Assembly (NCBI RefSeq): GCF_024172165.1
Contig: NZ_JAMZEB010000002.1
Span: 10,018,501 to 10,082,500 of the forward strand
Length of the DNA stretch: 64,000 nucleotides
Direction of reading: 5' to 3'
Source of the DNA: Nonomuraea thailandensis
GTDB lineage: Bacteria > Actinomycetota > Actinomycetes > Streptosporangiales > Streptosporangiaceae
Under the pieces are notes generated by a model. The model made no database searches and was not told the DNA's origin. It saw only the letters and a list, made by a program, of their open reading frames with translations. Positions 8,077-15,928 of this stretch are shown in pieces. Position numbers and translations under genes: made by a program. Numbering within the stretch: the stretch's first letter is position 1; every line of letters starts with the position of its first letter.

Positions 8077-9066
8077 TCACTGCTGGTCGCCGATCCACAC
8101 GTCGGCGAGCAGTTCCGCCGAGCGCATCCAGGCCTTCCTGTCGGGCGCCGAGAACGCCACGATCAGCTCGTCGGCCCGGGCGTGCTCGGCGAACCGCTCC
8201 ACGTACGCCTTGACCTCGGGGGGGTTCCCGACCGCCGAGTACTTGGCCATCTGCACGAGCTGCTGCCCGGCCGGGGAGTCGAGGATCATGTCGGCCTCCT
8301 CGGTCGTGAACGTGCGCCCCCGCCCGAGGAACTTGCTCACCCTGAGCCGCTTGGAGGCCAGGAACTGCTCCTCGGCCTCCTCGGTGGTCTCGGCCGCGAT
8401 CACGTTCAGGGCGGCGATCACGTACGGCTCGGCGAGCTGCGCCGACGGCTTGAACTCCTGCCGGTAGACGGCGACGGCCTCCTCCAGCGCGGCGGGCGCG
8501 AAGTGCGAGGCGAACGCGTACGGCAGGCCGAGCATGGCGGCGAGCTGGGCGCCGAACAGCGAGGAGCCGAGGATGTAGAGCGGCACGTCCGTGCCCTTGC
8601 CCGGGGTGGCGTGCACGCCCGGGATGCGGGTCTCGCCCGTCAGGTAACCCTGGAGCTCCAGCACGTCCTGCGGGAAGGAGTCGGCGGAGGCGGGGCTGCG
8701 GCGCAGCGCCCGCATCGTCTGCTGGTCGCTGCCGGGCGCGCGGCCGAGCCCGAGGTCGATGCGCCCCGGGTGCAGCGTCTCCAGCGTGCCGAACTGCTCG
8801 GCGATGGTCAGCGGCGAGTGGTTCGGCAGCATGACGCCGCCCGCTCCCAGGCGGATCGTCCGGGTGTGGGCGGCGACGTGGGCGATGAGCACGCTGGTGG
8901 CCGAGGAGGCGATGCTGTCCATGTTGTGGTGCTCGGCGTACCAGACGCGCCGGTATCCGAGCTCCTCGGCTCGCTGGGCCAGGGCGACGCTGGCGGCGAA
9001 GCTGTCCGCCGCGGTCTCGCCCTCGCCTATGTGCGCCAGATCCAGGATGGACAGCGGCAGAGCCAT
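8077..9066 (-). CDS. LLM class flavin-dependent oxidoreductase (MsnO8-like group)
   Basis: A 329-residue single-domain (alpha/beta)8 protein of the bacterial luciferase-like family, which uses reduced FMN or F420 for monooxygenation or dehydrogenation. Recognisable blocks are LSILDLAHIGEG near the N-terminus, RVWYAEHHNM at about 40-49, and GVMLPNHSPLTIAEQF followed by LETLHPGRIDLGLGRAPG at about 75-112. The length is normal. It stands alone, convergent to the preceding gene and followed upstream by the cellulase. The substrate cannot be read from sequence. Confidence 0.9.
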   Translation of the reverse strand: MALPLSILDLAHIGEGETAADSFAASVALAQRAEELGYRRVWYAEHHNMDSIASSATSVLIAHVAAHTRTIRLGAGGVMLPNHSPLTIAEQFGTLETLHPGRIDLGLGRAPGSDQQTMRALRRSPASADSFPQDVLELQGYLTGETRIPGVHATPGKGTDVPLYILGSSLFGAQLAAMLGLPYAFASHFAPAALEEAVAVYRQEFKPSAQLAEPYVIAALNVIAAETTEEAEEQFLASKRLRVSKFLGRGRTFTTEEADMILDSPAGQQLVQMAKYSAVGNPPEVKAYVERFAEHARADELIVAFSAPDRKAWMRSAELLADVWIGDQQ

Positions 9067-9131
9067 GAGTACGCGCCTTTCGCAGAGCGGTTGACCTGGC
9101 AGTGGACAACAGCCGCGAAAGGCGCGTTATT

Positions 9132-10454
9132 TCATGAGGAGGTGCACGTCACCGTGGCGGGGGTGCCGCCCTGCCCGTTGACGAGGAAGCCGAACGTGGT
9201 GCTCGCGCCGGCGGCCAGCGTGCCGTTCCAGTTGAGGTTCGTGACGCTGACGGCGCCGCTGGTGCCGGTCAGGGTGCCGTTCCAGAGCTGCGAGATCGTC
9301 TGGCCGTTCGGCAGCGTCCAGCCGACCCGCCAGCCGCTCGTCTGCGCCGAGCCGGTGTTCTTCACGGTGACCTCGCCCTGGAAGCCACCCGACCACTGGC
9401 TCGCCACCTTGTACGTGGCGGTGCAGCCACCCGGCCCCGTGGTGGGCGTCACGGTGGGGGTGACGGTCGGGGTGACGGTGGGCGTGGAGGTGCCGCCCGC
9501 CGCGACGGCCAGGTCGTACGCGCGCTGCGGCACGAACTGCCCGGCCCCGGCGATGCAGCCGTCCGCCTCGCCCGGAGGCTTGACCCACAGGTAGGCGTCG
9601 ATGGCCGCGTCGCCCGTCTCCGTGGTGCTCCAGATGCCCGTGGCGCGGCCCGCCGGGTCGCACCACTCGCTGCCGGACGGGCCGTTGCCGTTGCGGCTGG
9701 TGTCGATGACCGCCTTCAGCCTGGACACGCCGGTCGCCGCGATGATGTTCTTCGCGTACGAGACGAGCCCCGGTGTGGCGCGGTAGTTCGAGGTGTTGAC
9801 CGCGAGGCCGTCGGCGCTGTTGGCCACGTCCGCGCCGACCAGCCTGGAGGCGGCCTCGGAGGCGGACAGCCAGCCGTCGTGGCCGATGTCGAAGTACACC
9901 TTGGCCTGCGAGGACGCCTGCTTGAACCGCTTGCCCGCGTAGGCCATGGACGCCTTCACCTGGGCCTGCTCCGAGGCGTTCATGCAGTTGGTCATGATGG
10001 CCAGGGCGTCGGGTTCGAGGACGATGGAGGCGGGGCGGCCCGCCAGGCCGGCCGCGATCTCGTCGATCCAGGCGCGGTAGGCCGTGTGGTCGGGGGCGCC
10101 GCCCGCGCTGGGGCCGCCGCAGTCGCGGTTCGGCATCGCGTACACGGCCATGATCGGGATCTTGCCCGCGGCCGCGGCGGCGCCGACGTACGCGTCCACC
10201 TGGCTGCGCACGGTCGAGGGGTTGTACGTGGCGAACCAGCGCCCCTGCGGCACGGCGGCGACGCGGTCCCTGATCACCGGGGTGCGGCTGTCGTTCGGGT
10301 TGGCGGCCACCCACTTGGCGGCGTTGGTCTGCGGATCCACGTAGAAAGCGGAGTCGGCGGCCTGCGCGCTGGGGGTTGCCATGACCACCGCTCCCGCCGC
10401 GGCCATGGCGGCCGCCGTGACGAGCGCCGCCCACATGGGCCTTCTGCGAGACAT
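9132..10454 (-). CDS. Secreted GH6 cellulase with C-terminal CBM2
   Basis: A 440-residue secreted glycoside hydrolase family 6 enzyme, either an endoglucanase or a cellobiohydrolase, that cleaves beta-1,4-glucan with inversion. The signal peptide is residues 1-32 (ends AQA). The catalytic domain runs to about 315, with the GH6 motifs MPNRDCGG (Asp110) and VLEPDALAIM (Asp148, the likely general acid). A Thr/Pro linker with repeated PTVT follows, then a CBM2-type cellulose-binding domain whose Cys pair and aromatic residues (CTATYKVASQW, GWRVGWTLP) are visible. ATG 10454 was chosen because GGAG lies 9 bases upstream and the signal peptide begins there. A perfect CebR/CelR-type operator is 23 bp upstream of the start. 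Confidence 0.95.
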   Translation of the reverse strand: MSRRRPMWAALVTAAAMAAAGAVVMATPSAQAADSAFYVDPQTNAAKWVAANPNDSRTPVIRDRVAAVPQGRWFATYNPSTVRSQVDAYVGAAAAAGKIPIMAVYAMPNRDCGGPSAGGAPDHTAYRAWIDEIAAGLAGRPASIVLEPDALAIMTNCMNASEQAQVKASMAYAGKRFKQASSQAKVYFDIGHDGWLSASEAASRLVGADVANSADGLAVNTSNYRATPGLVSYAKNIIAATGVSRLKAVIDTSRNGNGPSGSEWCDPAGRATGIWSTTETGDAAIDAYLWVKPPGEADGCIAGAGQFVPQRAYDLAVAAGGTSTPTVTPTVTPTVTPTTGPGGCTATYKVASQWSGGFQGEVTVKNTGSAQTSGWRVGWTLPNGQTISQLWNGTLTGTSGAVSVTNLNWNGTLAAGASTTFGFLVNGQGGTPATVTCTSS

Positions 10455-10476
10455 GTAGATAACTCCGTCCGTCGGG

Positions 10477-10490
10477 TGGGAGCGCTCCCA
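10477..10490. promoter_or_regulatory. CebR/CelR-type operator of the cellulase gene
   Basis: TGGGAGCGCTCCCA, a perfect 14-bp palindrome, is identical to the operator known for the LacI-family cellobiose-responsive repressors CelR (Thermobifida) and CebR (Streptomyces). A second, partial copy (AGCGCTCCC at 10511-10519, left half degenerate) lies 21 bp further from the gene. Cellobiose released from cellulose would relieve repression. The repressor gene is not in the window. Confidence 0.9.
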
Positions 10491-10592
10491 CGGGCATCTG
10501 GATGCTAGATAGCGCTCCCGGGCCGGACAAAGACATCGGATCGATCTCCAAGCCGCCATCGCAGGTCAGGGCCGCGATGAGCGGTGAAACTT

Positions 10593-11153
10593 TCAACCGG
10601 CCAGGCACGCCTCGAAGACGGCGGTCAGCCGGTCGACGTCGGCCGGCGTGGGCTCCTCGGGGCCGACGCGGCGGCGCATCGCCCCGATGCCCAGCACGAC
10701 CGAGACGGCCATGCGGGCGCGCGCGTGCGCGTCAGGGCCGGAGAGCGTGGCCTCCAGCGGGCTGAGCACCGCCGTGATCAGGCGCTCCCTGGCCGCCGTG
10801 CGCACCTCCGGATGGTAGGCCGAACGTTCGAGCGTGCGCAGGATCGGGCTCTCCGGGGGATGCCGCATGCGCTGGGCCGCGTACTCGGCCAGCCGCCGCG
10901 CCAGCTCCTCCGGCCGGCCCGTGAACAGCTCGCCGAAGGTCGGCTCGCCCTGCAGGACGGCGGCGAACAAGCCGGCCTTCGACCCGAAGTAGCGGCCCAC
11001 CAGGGCGATGTTGGCCTCGGCCGCCGCCGCGATCATGCGGACGGTCACCTGCTCGTAGCCCTGCTCGCCGAACAGGGTGCGAGCCGCTTGCAGGATGCGC
11101 TCCCGGGTGGCCTCACGGTCGCGCGGCCTGGCCTCAGTCACCTGCCGGTTCAT
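10593..11153 (-). CDS. TetR family transcriptional repressor
   Basis: A 186-residue regulator with an N-terminal TetR helix-turn-helix at about 18-62 (RERILQAARTLFGEQGYEQVTVRMIAAAAE then VGRYFGSKAGLFAAVL) and a C-terminal ligand-binding domain. It is divergent from a 14-TM exporter, an arrangement in which the regulator normally represses both itself and the pump until a drug-like ligand binds. The 97 bp intergenic region holds the exporter's -10 box and is the expected operator region. Confidence 0.92.
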   Translation of the reverse strand: MNRQVTEARPRDREATRERILQAARTLFGEQGYEQVTVRMIAAAAEANIALVGRYFGSKAGLFAAVLQGEPTFGELFTGRPEELARRLAEYAAQRMRHPPESPILRTLERSAYHPEVRTAARERLITAVLSPLEATLSGPDAHARARMAVSVVLGIGAMRRRVGPEEPTPADVDRLTAVFEACLAG

Positions 11154-11207
11154 GCCCGCACTCTACTGAACGCACACCCCACTTACCGCGCGGCTAGTAA
11201 ACATGCG

Positions 11208-11213
11208 TATACT
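11208..11213 (+). promoter_or_regulatory. -10 box of the exporter operon
   Basis: TATACT at 11208-11213 is a near-perfect -10 hexamer; the best -35-like sequence is weak. It overlaps the ATG at 11203, so that upstream codon cannot lie on the message and the real start must be downstream (TTG 11251, about 30 nt from the expected transcription start). Confidence 0.6.
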
Positions 11214-11250
11214 CAACTCGGATAAAACTGTAAGAAGGGGATGTTGTGTC

Positions 11251-13062
11251 TTGGTAGCCCAGGCGCAGGCCGCGTCCCCCACGAAGCAGCGGACCTACAC
11301 GCACCGCGAAATCCTCGAGGTCATGTCCGGGCTCATGCTCGCGATGCTCACGTCGATGATCTCGACTTCCGTGGTGGGCACCGCGCTGCCGACGATCGTG
11401 GGGGAGCTAGGCGGTCAGGACCAGTACTCATGGGTCGCGAGCGCGACCATGCTGACGATGACGGTCTCCACACCGCTGTGGGGCAAGCTGTCCGACCTCT
11501 TCGGGCGCAAGCTGCTCTTCCAGACCGCTCTGGCGTTGTTCGTCGCGGCGTCGCTCGTGGCGGGCCTGTCGCAGAACATGGGGCAGCTCATCGCGGCGCG
11601 TGCCGTACAGGGCCTGGGCGTGGGTGGCTTGTCGGCGCTGAGCCAGGTGATCCTCGGGGACATCGTCTCCCCCCGCGAGCGTGGCCGCTACTCCGGCTAC
11701 ATGGGGGCCGTCTTCGGCATCTCCACGGTCGCGGGGCCGTTGCTGGGCGGGTTCATCGTGGACGCCGACTGGCTGGGCTGGCGCTGGTGCTTCTACGTGG
11801 TGGTGCCGTTCGCGCTGGTGTCCTTCTTCGTGATCCAGAAGGTGCTGAAGCTGCCGAGGGTCAGGCGCAGCACCTCGATCGACATCTGGGGCGCCACGAC
11901 GATCACGGCCAGCGCGAGCGCGCTGATGCTGCTGCTCACGCTGGGCGGCAACGAGTTCGAGTGGAACTCGGGCTGGACGTACTTCCTGGGCGCGGTCGCC
12001 CTGCTCATGCTGGCCCTGGCGGTGCTGTCGGAGCGGACCGCGCGCAACCCGATCCTGCCGCCGCGCCTGTTCCGCAACCCGACGTTCGTGCTGACCAGCC
12101 TCGCCTCGCTGTTCGTCGGCATGGCCATGTTCGGCGCGATGATCTACCTGCCGCAGTACCTGCAGATCGTCAAGGGCCTCAGCCCGACGAACTCCGGCCT
12201 GATGACGCTGCCCATGGTCGTCGCCCTGTTCCTGGCCGGCGTGATCTCCGGCAAGATCGTCACCCAGACCGGCAAGTGGAAGATCTTCCCGGTCGCGGGC
12301 CTGCTCATCGTGGCCATCGGGCTGTTCCTGCTGTCCCGGCTGCACGTGGACTCCAGCGAGTGGCTGATCGGCTTCGACGTGGCGGTGCTGGGCGTCGGGC
12401 TCGGCCTGTCGATGCAGATGCTCATCCTGGCCGCGCAGAACGGCTCCGAGCTGCGGGACATGGCCTCGACCACGTCCGGCGTGTCGTTCTTCAGGTCGCT
12501 CGGCGGCGCGGTGGGCGTGGCCGCGTTCGGCGCCATCCTGACGAGCCGGCTCAAGGACGAGATCGCCGAGATGGTCAAGGCGGCGGGCATCAACCTGCCC
12601 GGCGGCTCCGAGGTCAAGCTCGGCAGCCCCAGCGCCATCCAGATGCTCCCGACGCCGATCAAGAACATCGTGCTGGAGGCGTTCACCAGGGGCCTGGAGA
12701 CCGTGTTCCTGGTGGGCGTGCCCATCGCGTTGCTCGGCTTCCTGGCCACGCTCTTCCTCAAGGAGCTGCCGCTGCGCGGGGCGAGCACCCCCGCCGCCCC
12801 CGAGCCCAAGCCGCTCAACAAGGACGACCTGGTCCTGGCCGGGCTGCTGCTGGAGCTCATCGCCCAGCGCATCGAGCGGGCGAACGGCGAAGGCTCCGCG
12901 TTGCTCACCGCCGTCGCCAAGATGGCGCCGCCTGACGACCGCTCGGAGCGCGAGCGGGCGAGATCGGTCGTGCACGACGTGCTGCGGCCCACCTCGCGCG
13001 CTCTGATCGCGCAGGCCACGCCCCCACAGAAAGACCTCGTAACAGGAGGAATCTCGCAATGA
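11251..13062 (+). CDS. DHA2-type (EmrB/QacA-like) 14-TM drug:proton antiporter
   Basis: A 603-residue MFS exporter with about 14 membrane segments. Motif C-like and motif A-like sequences are visible: LSDLFGRKLLF after TM2 and VVGTALPTIVGEL in TM1, both typical of QacA/EmrB-type pumps. A 90-residue cytoplasmic C-terminal extension follows TM14. TTG 11251 is chosen because AAGAAGGGG ends 10 bases upstream and the promoter -10 at 11208 rules out ATG 11203. The gene is divergent from a TetR repressor and overlaps (ATGA) the first of two small membrane proteins, so pump and small proteins form one operon. The substrate is unknown. Confidence 0.92.
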   Translation: MVAQAQAASPTKQRTYTHREILEVMSGLMLAMLTSMISTSVVGTALPTIVGELGGQDQYSWVASATMLTMTVSTPLWGKLSDLFGRKLLFQTALALFVAASLVAGLSQNMGQLIAARAVQGLGVGGLSALSQVILGDIVSPRERGRYSGYMGAVFGISTVAGPLLGGFIVDADWLGWRWCFYVVVPFALVSFFVIQKVLKLPRVRRSTSIDIWGATTITASASALMLLLTLGGNEFEWNSGWTYFLGAVALLMLALAVLSERTARNPILPPRLFRNPTFVLTSLASLFVGMAMFGAMIYLPQYLQIVKGLSPTNSGLMTLPMVVALFLAGVISGKIVTQTGKWKIFPVAGLLIVAIGLFLLSRLHVDSSEWLIGFDVAVLGVGLGLSMQMLILAAQNGSELRDMASTTSGVSFFRSLGGAVGVAAFGAILTSRLKDEIAEMVKAAGINLPGGSEVKLGSPSAIQMLPTPIKNIVLEAFTRGLETVFLVGVPIALLGFLATLFLKELPLRGASTPAAPEPKPLNKDDLVLAGLLLELIAQRIERANGEGSALLTAVAKMAPPDDRSERERARSVVHDVLRPTSRALIAQATPPQKDLVTGGISQ

Positions 13063-13487
13063 TTCGCAAGTTCGTGGGCGCCGTCGCGGCAGCCCTGGCC
13101 GTGCTGGCCGGGCTGTGGCTGATGATCGCACCCTTCGCCCTCGGCACCCAGCCCGAGGGCGCCGACTGGACGAACGCCACCCAGTCCGAGTTCTTCGCCG
13201 GCCTCGGGGTGGCCGTCGTGGGCCTCGTGGGCGCGATTGCCTTCGTGCTGGCCATCTACGAGGACCTCGTCGTACGCGGCCTGGTCGTGCCGAAGCCGCG
13301 GCGGCCCGAGCCGGAGCCCGAGCCCGTGCCGGTGGCCGCCGCGCCGCAGGCCTCGTCGGCCGAGCTGGCCACCCTGCTCGCGCCGCTGGTCGAGGCGCTG
13401 CGCGAGGACCTGAACCACAGCACCCGCACGGGCGAGCACCGCCAGAACGGCAAGGCTCCCCTGGTCGGAGCGGAGGAGAACCGATGA
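13059..13487 (+). CDS. SPW-repeat-like small membrane protein A
   Basis: A 142-residue protein with two membrane segments (about 5-27 and 44-65) and a Pro-rich cytoplasmic tail (PEPEPEPVPVAAAPQ). The hairpin contains AGLWLMIAPFALG followed by an extracellular loop with GADWTNATQSEFFAGLG. This is the pattern of SPW-repeat/two-TM proteins, and a sister copy follows immediately. It overlaps the exporter stop by 4 bp (ATGA) and its own stop overlaps the next ATG, so the three genes are coupled. An accessory role to the exporter is inference. Confidence 0.8.
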   Translation: MIRKFVGAVAAALAVLAGLWLMIAPFALGTQPEGADWTNATQSEFFAGLGVAVVGLVGAIAFVLAIYEDLVVRGLVVPKPRRPEPEPEPVPVAAAPQASSAELATLLAPLVEALREDLNHSTRTGEHRQNGKAPLVGAEENR

Positions 13488-13720
13488 AGGCCAAGCTGGG
13501 CGTAGCCGCCCTGGTCGTGCTGTTCCTGGCCGGCCTGTGGCTGGTCGCGGCCCCGTTCGCGGTCGGCTACCAGCCGCGCGGCGCCGAGTACGCGGAGGCG
13601 ACGATCAACGACCTGTGGGTCGGCGGCGGGATCGCCGCGCTCTCGTTCGCCGCCCTCGTGGTCTACGCGGCCGACGCCCTGCGCGAACTGGCCCGCCGCG
13701 GCAAGCACGCCGACTCCTGA
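13484..13720 (+). CDS. SPW-repeat-like small membrane protein B
   Basis: A 78-residue two-TM protein starting at ATG 13484, overlapping the upstream stop (ATGA). It is clearly paralogous to the gene before it: AGLWLVAAPFAVGYQPRGAE aligns with AGLWLMIAPFALGTQPEGAD, and the second membrane helix also aligns, but it lacks the Pro-rich tail. Its short C-terminus is Arg/Lys-rich and cytoplasmic. A tandem duplication inside the exporter operon is the simplest origin. Confidence 0.8.
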   Translation: MKAKLGVAALVVLFLAGLWLVAAPFAVGYQPRGAEYAEATINDLWVGGGIAALSFAALVVYAADALRELARRGKHADS

Positions 13721-13733
13721 CGCGAGTCATGCC

Positions 13734-14210
13734 GTGTCCGGCAATGGCATCGACCCGCAGTGGGAGCCCGTCGCCGGCCGGCTCCCCGCAGGGCGGTTCG
13801 AGATCGGCAAGGACGGCGCCGGCCTGCTCGTCGTGGGCTTCGACGGCTCGGGCCCGAGCCGCAACGCGCTGGCGTACGCGGCCGGGCTCGCCCGGCGGGA
13901 CGACGCGGCGCTGCTCATCGCGTTCGTGGAGTCGCTGAACACCGCCTCCCTCTGGTTCTTCGCCGGGTCGCCGATCATCCCCGACTCGGGGGCGGACCTG
14001 GCCGAGGAGCTGCGTGACGAACTGCGCGGCGCCGGGGTGCGCTGGCGGTTCGTCAGCCTGCGCGGCGATCCGGCCAGGGCGCTGGAGACGCTGGCCAGCA
14101 CGCACATGGCCGACGGCATCGTCGTGGGCCGCTCCCGATCGCCCTGGCGCGGGTCGGTGGCGGCCCATCTGGCGAAACGGGCGCACCGCACGGTCCTCGT
14201 CGTCCCCTGA
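13734..14210 (+). CDS. Universal stress protein (UspA) domain protein
   Basis: A 158-residue single UspA domain protein from GTG 13734. The N-terminal strand LLVVGFDGSGPSRNALAYAA (about residues 30-50) is the family's nucleotide-site opening, and GIVVGRSRSPWRGSVAAHLAKRAHRTVLVV at the C-terminus contains the G-x2-G-x9-G-[ST]-like ATP-binding pattern in modified form. It lies 13 bp after the small membrane proteins and is probably part of the same TetR-controlled operon. A 33-bp tandem duplication copies the last codons and stop just downstream. Confidence 0.85.
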   Translation: MSGNGIDPQWEPVAGRLPAGRFEIGKDGAGLLVVGFDGSGPSRNALAYAAGLARRDDAALLIAFVESLNTASLWFFAGSPIIPDSGADLAEELRDELRGAGVRWRFVSLRGDPARALETLASTHMADGIVVGRSRSPWRGSVAAHLAKRAHRTVLVVP

Positions 14211-14262
14211 CCCCGGCGCCGCACGGTCCTCGTCGTCCCCTGACCCCGGCGCCGCACGGTCC
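14188..14262 (+). repeat. 33-bp tandem duplication over the 3' end of the usp gene
   Basis: Two identical 33-bp units (14188-14220 and 14221-14253) begin GCACGGTCCTCGTCGTCCCC, followed by 9 bases of a third. The first copy encodes the last residues (RTVLVVP) and stop of the universal stress protein; the second lies after the stop. This looks like a recent slippage event. Confidence 0.9.
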
Positions 14263-14311
14263 CGGCGGCGCCGTGCGCCACGCGGGCCGCACTCATGGCG
14301 TCGATAGCCCG

Positions 14312-14345
14312 TTGACCTGGCCAGACGTCGCATATGGTGGCTAGA
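14312..14345 (+). promoter_or_regulatory. Probable promoter of the M15 peptidase gene
   Basis: TTGACC (14312-14317) and TATGGT (14333-14338) are separated by 15 bp, and the -10 ends 6 bases before ATG 14345, so the transcript would be leaderless. There is no Shine-Dalgarno. The spacer is shorter than ideal. Confidence 0.45.
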
Positions 14346-15070
14346 TGAGACGTGCTGCCGCCTTGGCGCTCGTGGTGCTCGGGACCGTTTCGTGCGGCGC
14401 GGGACAGCCGGCCTCGGTGCCGGCCCCCGCGACCTCGGCCCCCGGGCAAGAAGCGCCGCAATCACCCACGCCCGCACCCGCGACGCCCACGTCCACGGGG
14501 CCTCCCGAGTTCACCTCGAAGGTCTCGCGGGTCTCCCGCGACCGGCTTCCCTACTCCTGGCGCCCCGGCTGCCCCGTCCACTACAGGGACCTGCGGCTGG
14601 TGACGCTGACGTACTGGGGCTTCGACGACAAGCCGCACACCGGCGAGCTGGTGGTGCGCGACACGGTCACCGACGACATCGAGACGGTCTTCGAGAAGCT
14701 GTACGACTGGCGCTGGCCGATCGAGCAGATGAAGCTGGTGGACGCGTTCGAGGCGGACGACTTCGACTCGATCGACGCCAACAACACCTCGGCCTTCAAC
14801 TGCCGCCGGGCGACCGGGTCGAGCAACTGGTCAAATCACGCATACGGGGAAGCAATAGACATCAATCCCCAGCAGAACCCATATGTCACCGCGAGCGGCG
14901 GCACAGCACACCAGAATGCCAAGAAGTTCACCGAGCGCCCAATTAAGGGTAAAGGTGTGATTAATCCGGGCGACAAGGTCGTCAAGGCCTTCGCCGCCGT
15001 GGGCTGGGAGTGGGGCGGGTACTGGTCGGGAGCCAAGGACTACCAGCATTTCTCCAAGGGCGGAGGCTGA
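14345..15070 (+). CDS. M15 family D-Ala-D-Ala carboxypeptidase-like lipoprotein
   Basis: A 241-residue lipoprotein. The lipobox GTVSC puts the lipidated Cys at residue 17; a Pro/Thr/Ala-rich linker runs to about 55. The C-terminal domain is M15C-like (VanY/endolysin-type Zn peptidase): the metal site is in SNWSNHAYGEAIDIN (His and Asp, about 160-174) and the second His in KDYQHFS, with WEWGGYW before it. It would trim peptidoglycan stem peptides outside the membrane. Codon use changes abruptly at 14826-14965, over the active site, to AT-ending codons (AAT, ATA, AAA) that are rare in this genome. The next gene starts 12 bp downstream. Confidence 0.88.
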   Translation: MRRAAALALVVLGTVSCGAGQPASVPAPATSAPGQEAPQSPTPAPATPTSTGPPEFTSKVSRVSRDRLPYSWRPGCPVHYRDLRLVTLTYWGFDDKPHTGELVVRDTVTDDIETVFEKLYDWRWPIEQMKLVDAFEADDFDSIDANNTSAFNCRRATGSSNWSNHAYGEAIDINPQQNPYVTASGGTAHQNAKKFTERPIKGKGVINPGDKVVKAFAAVGWEWGGYWSGAKDYQHFSKGGG

Positions 15071-15082
15071 GAGAATTGGCCC

Positions 15083-15928
15083 ATGACGGCTAGGGACGGC
15101 GACGGCTGGACGGAGTGCGCCCAGGGCCACAGGCACTGGGGGGTGCACGGCGCCTCGGGGCTGCTCGTCGTCCATCACGACGACGCCGGGGTGCCGTACG
15201 TGCTGATGCAGAAGCGCTCCTGGTGGAGCCACCACGGCGGCACCTGGGGGCTGCCCGGCGGAGCCCGCGACAGCCACGAGGACGCGGTCGCCAGCGCTCT
15301 GCGCGAGGCCCACGAGGAGGCGGCGCTGGCCGGTGACGGCCTGCGGGTGCAGGGCGTCTACCTCGACGACCACGGCGGGTGGGCGTTCGAGACGGTGATC
15401 GCCGAGTCGGCCGAGCTGCTGGCCGCGGCGCCGGCCAACCGCGAGAGCACCGAGCTGCGCTGGCTGGCGTTGCCCGAGATCCCCGCGCGCAGGCTGCATC
15501 CCGGCTTCGCCGCGACGTGGAGCGACATCCAGGAGGCGATCAGGCCGGAGACGATCGTGCTGGACGTGGCCAACATCGTCGGCGCGCGGGCCGAGCGCGG
15601 CTGGTGGAACGACCGGCTGGGGGCGGCGACCCGGCTGCTGCGCGAGGTCTCGGTGCTGCGGCTGGCGCATCCCGTGCTGGCGCAGTGGTACCCGAGGATG
15701 GTGGCGGTCGTGGAGGGCGCCGCCAGGAGCGCGCCGGCCGTCGAGGGCGTCCAGGTGGTCGCGGCCACCGGCAGCGGCGACGACGCCATCGTGGACATCG
15801 TGCGCCAGGCCAAGCCGTGGGAGCGGGTGCTCGTCGTCACGGCCGACCGAGGGCTGAAGGAACGGGTGAGCCTGCTGGGTGCCGAGACCGTGGGCCCGAA
15901 GTGGCTGCTGTCGCAGCTCGGCGTCTAG
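15083..15928 (+). CDS. Nudix hydrolase with C-terminal PIN/NYN-like domain
   Basis: A 281-residue two-domain protein. The N-terminal Nudix domain has the Nudix box at residues 60-82 (Gly60, Glu66, Arg74, Glu75, Glu78, Glu79), with Ala81 in place of the usual second Gly. From about residue 155 a second alpha/beta domain begins with IVLDVANIVG (Asp161, Asn164) and carries Asp177, TGSGDDAIVD (Asp233/234) and VVTADRGLKERV (Asp255). That spacing of acidic residues at strand ends is the pattern of PIN/NYN-type metal-dependent RNases. A protein joining nucleotide or RNA-cap hydrolysis to RNA cleavage is unusual. The stop overlaps the convergent STAS gene by 4 bp. Confidence 0.85.
   Translation: MTARDGDGWTECAQGHRHWGVHGASGLLVVHHDDAGVPYVLMQKRSWWSHHGGTWGLPGGARDSHEDAVASALREAHEEAALAGDGLRVQGVYLDDHGGWAFETVIAESAELLAAAPANRESTELRWLALPEIPARRLHPGFAATWSDIQEAIRPETIVLDVANIVGARAERGWWNDRLGAATRLLREVSVLRLAHPVLAQWYPRMVAVVEGAARSAPAVEGVQVVAATGSGDDAIVDIVRQAKPWERVLVVTADRGLKERVSLLGAETVGPKWLLSQLGV

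Noticed and set aside
11428..13494. Long minus-strand open frame (688 codons)
   Set aside because: It is antisense to the MFS exporter and small membrane proteins; its composition is Arg/Gln/His/Glu-rich without domains, as expected from the complement of GC-rich coding sequence.
14345..15070. M15 lipoprotein gene read as broken because of its lower-GC stretch
   Set aside because: The reading frame is intact, and the catalytic residues are present across the stretch.
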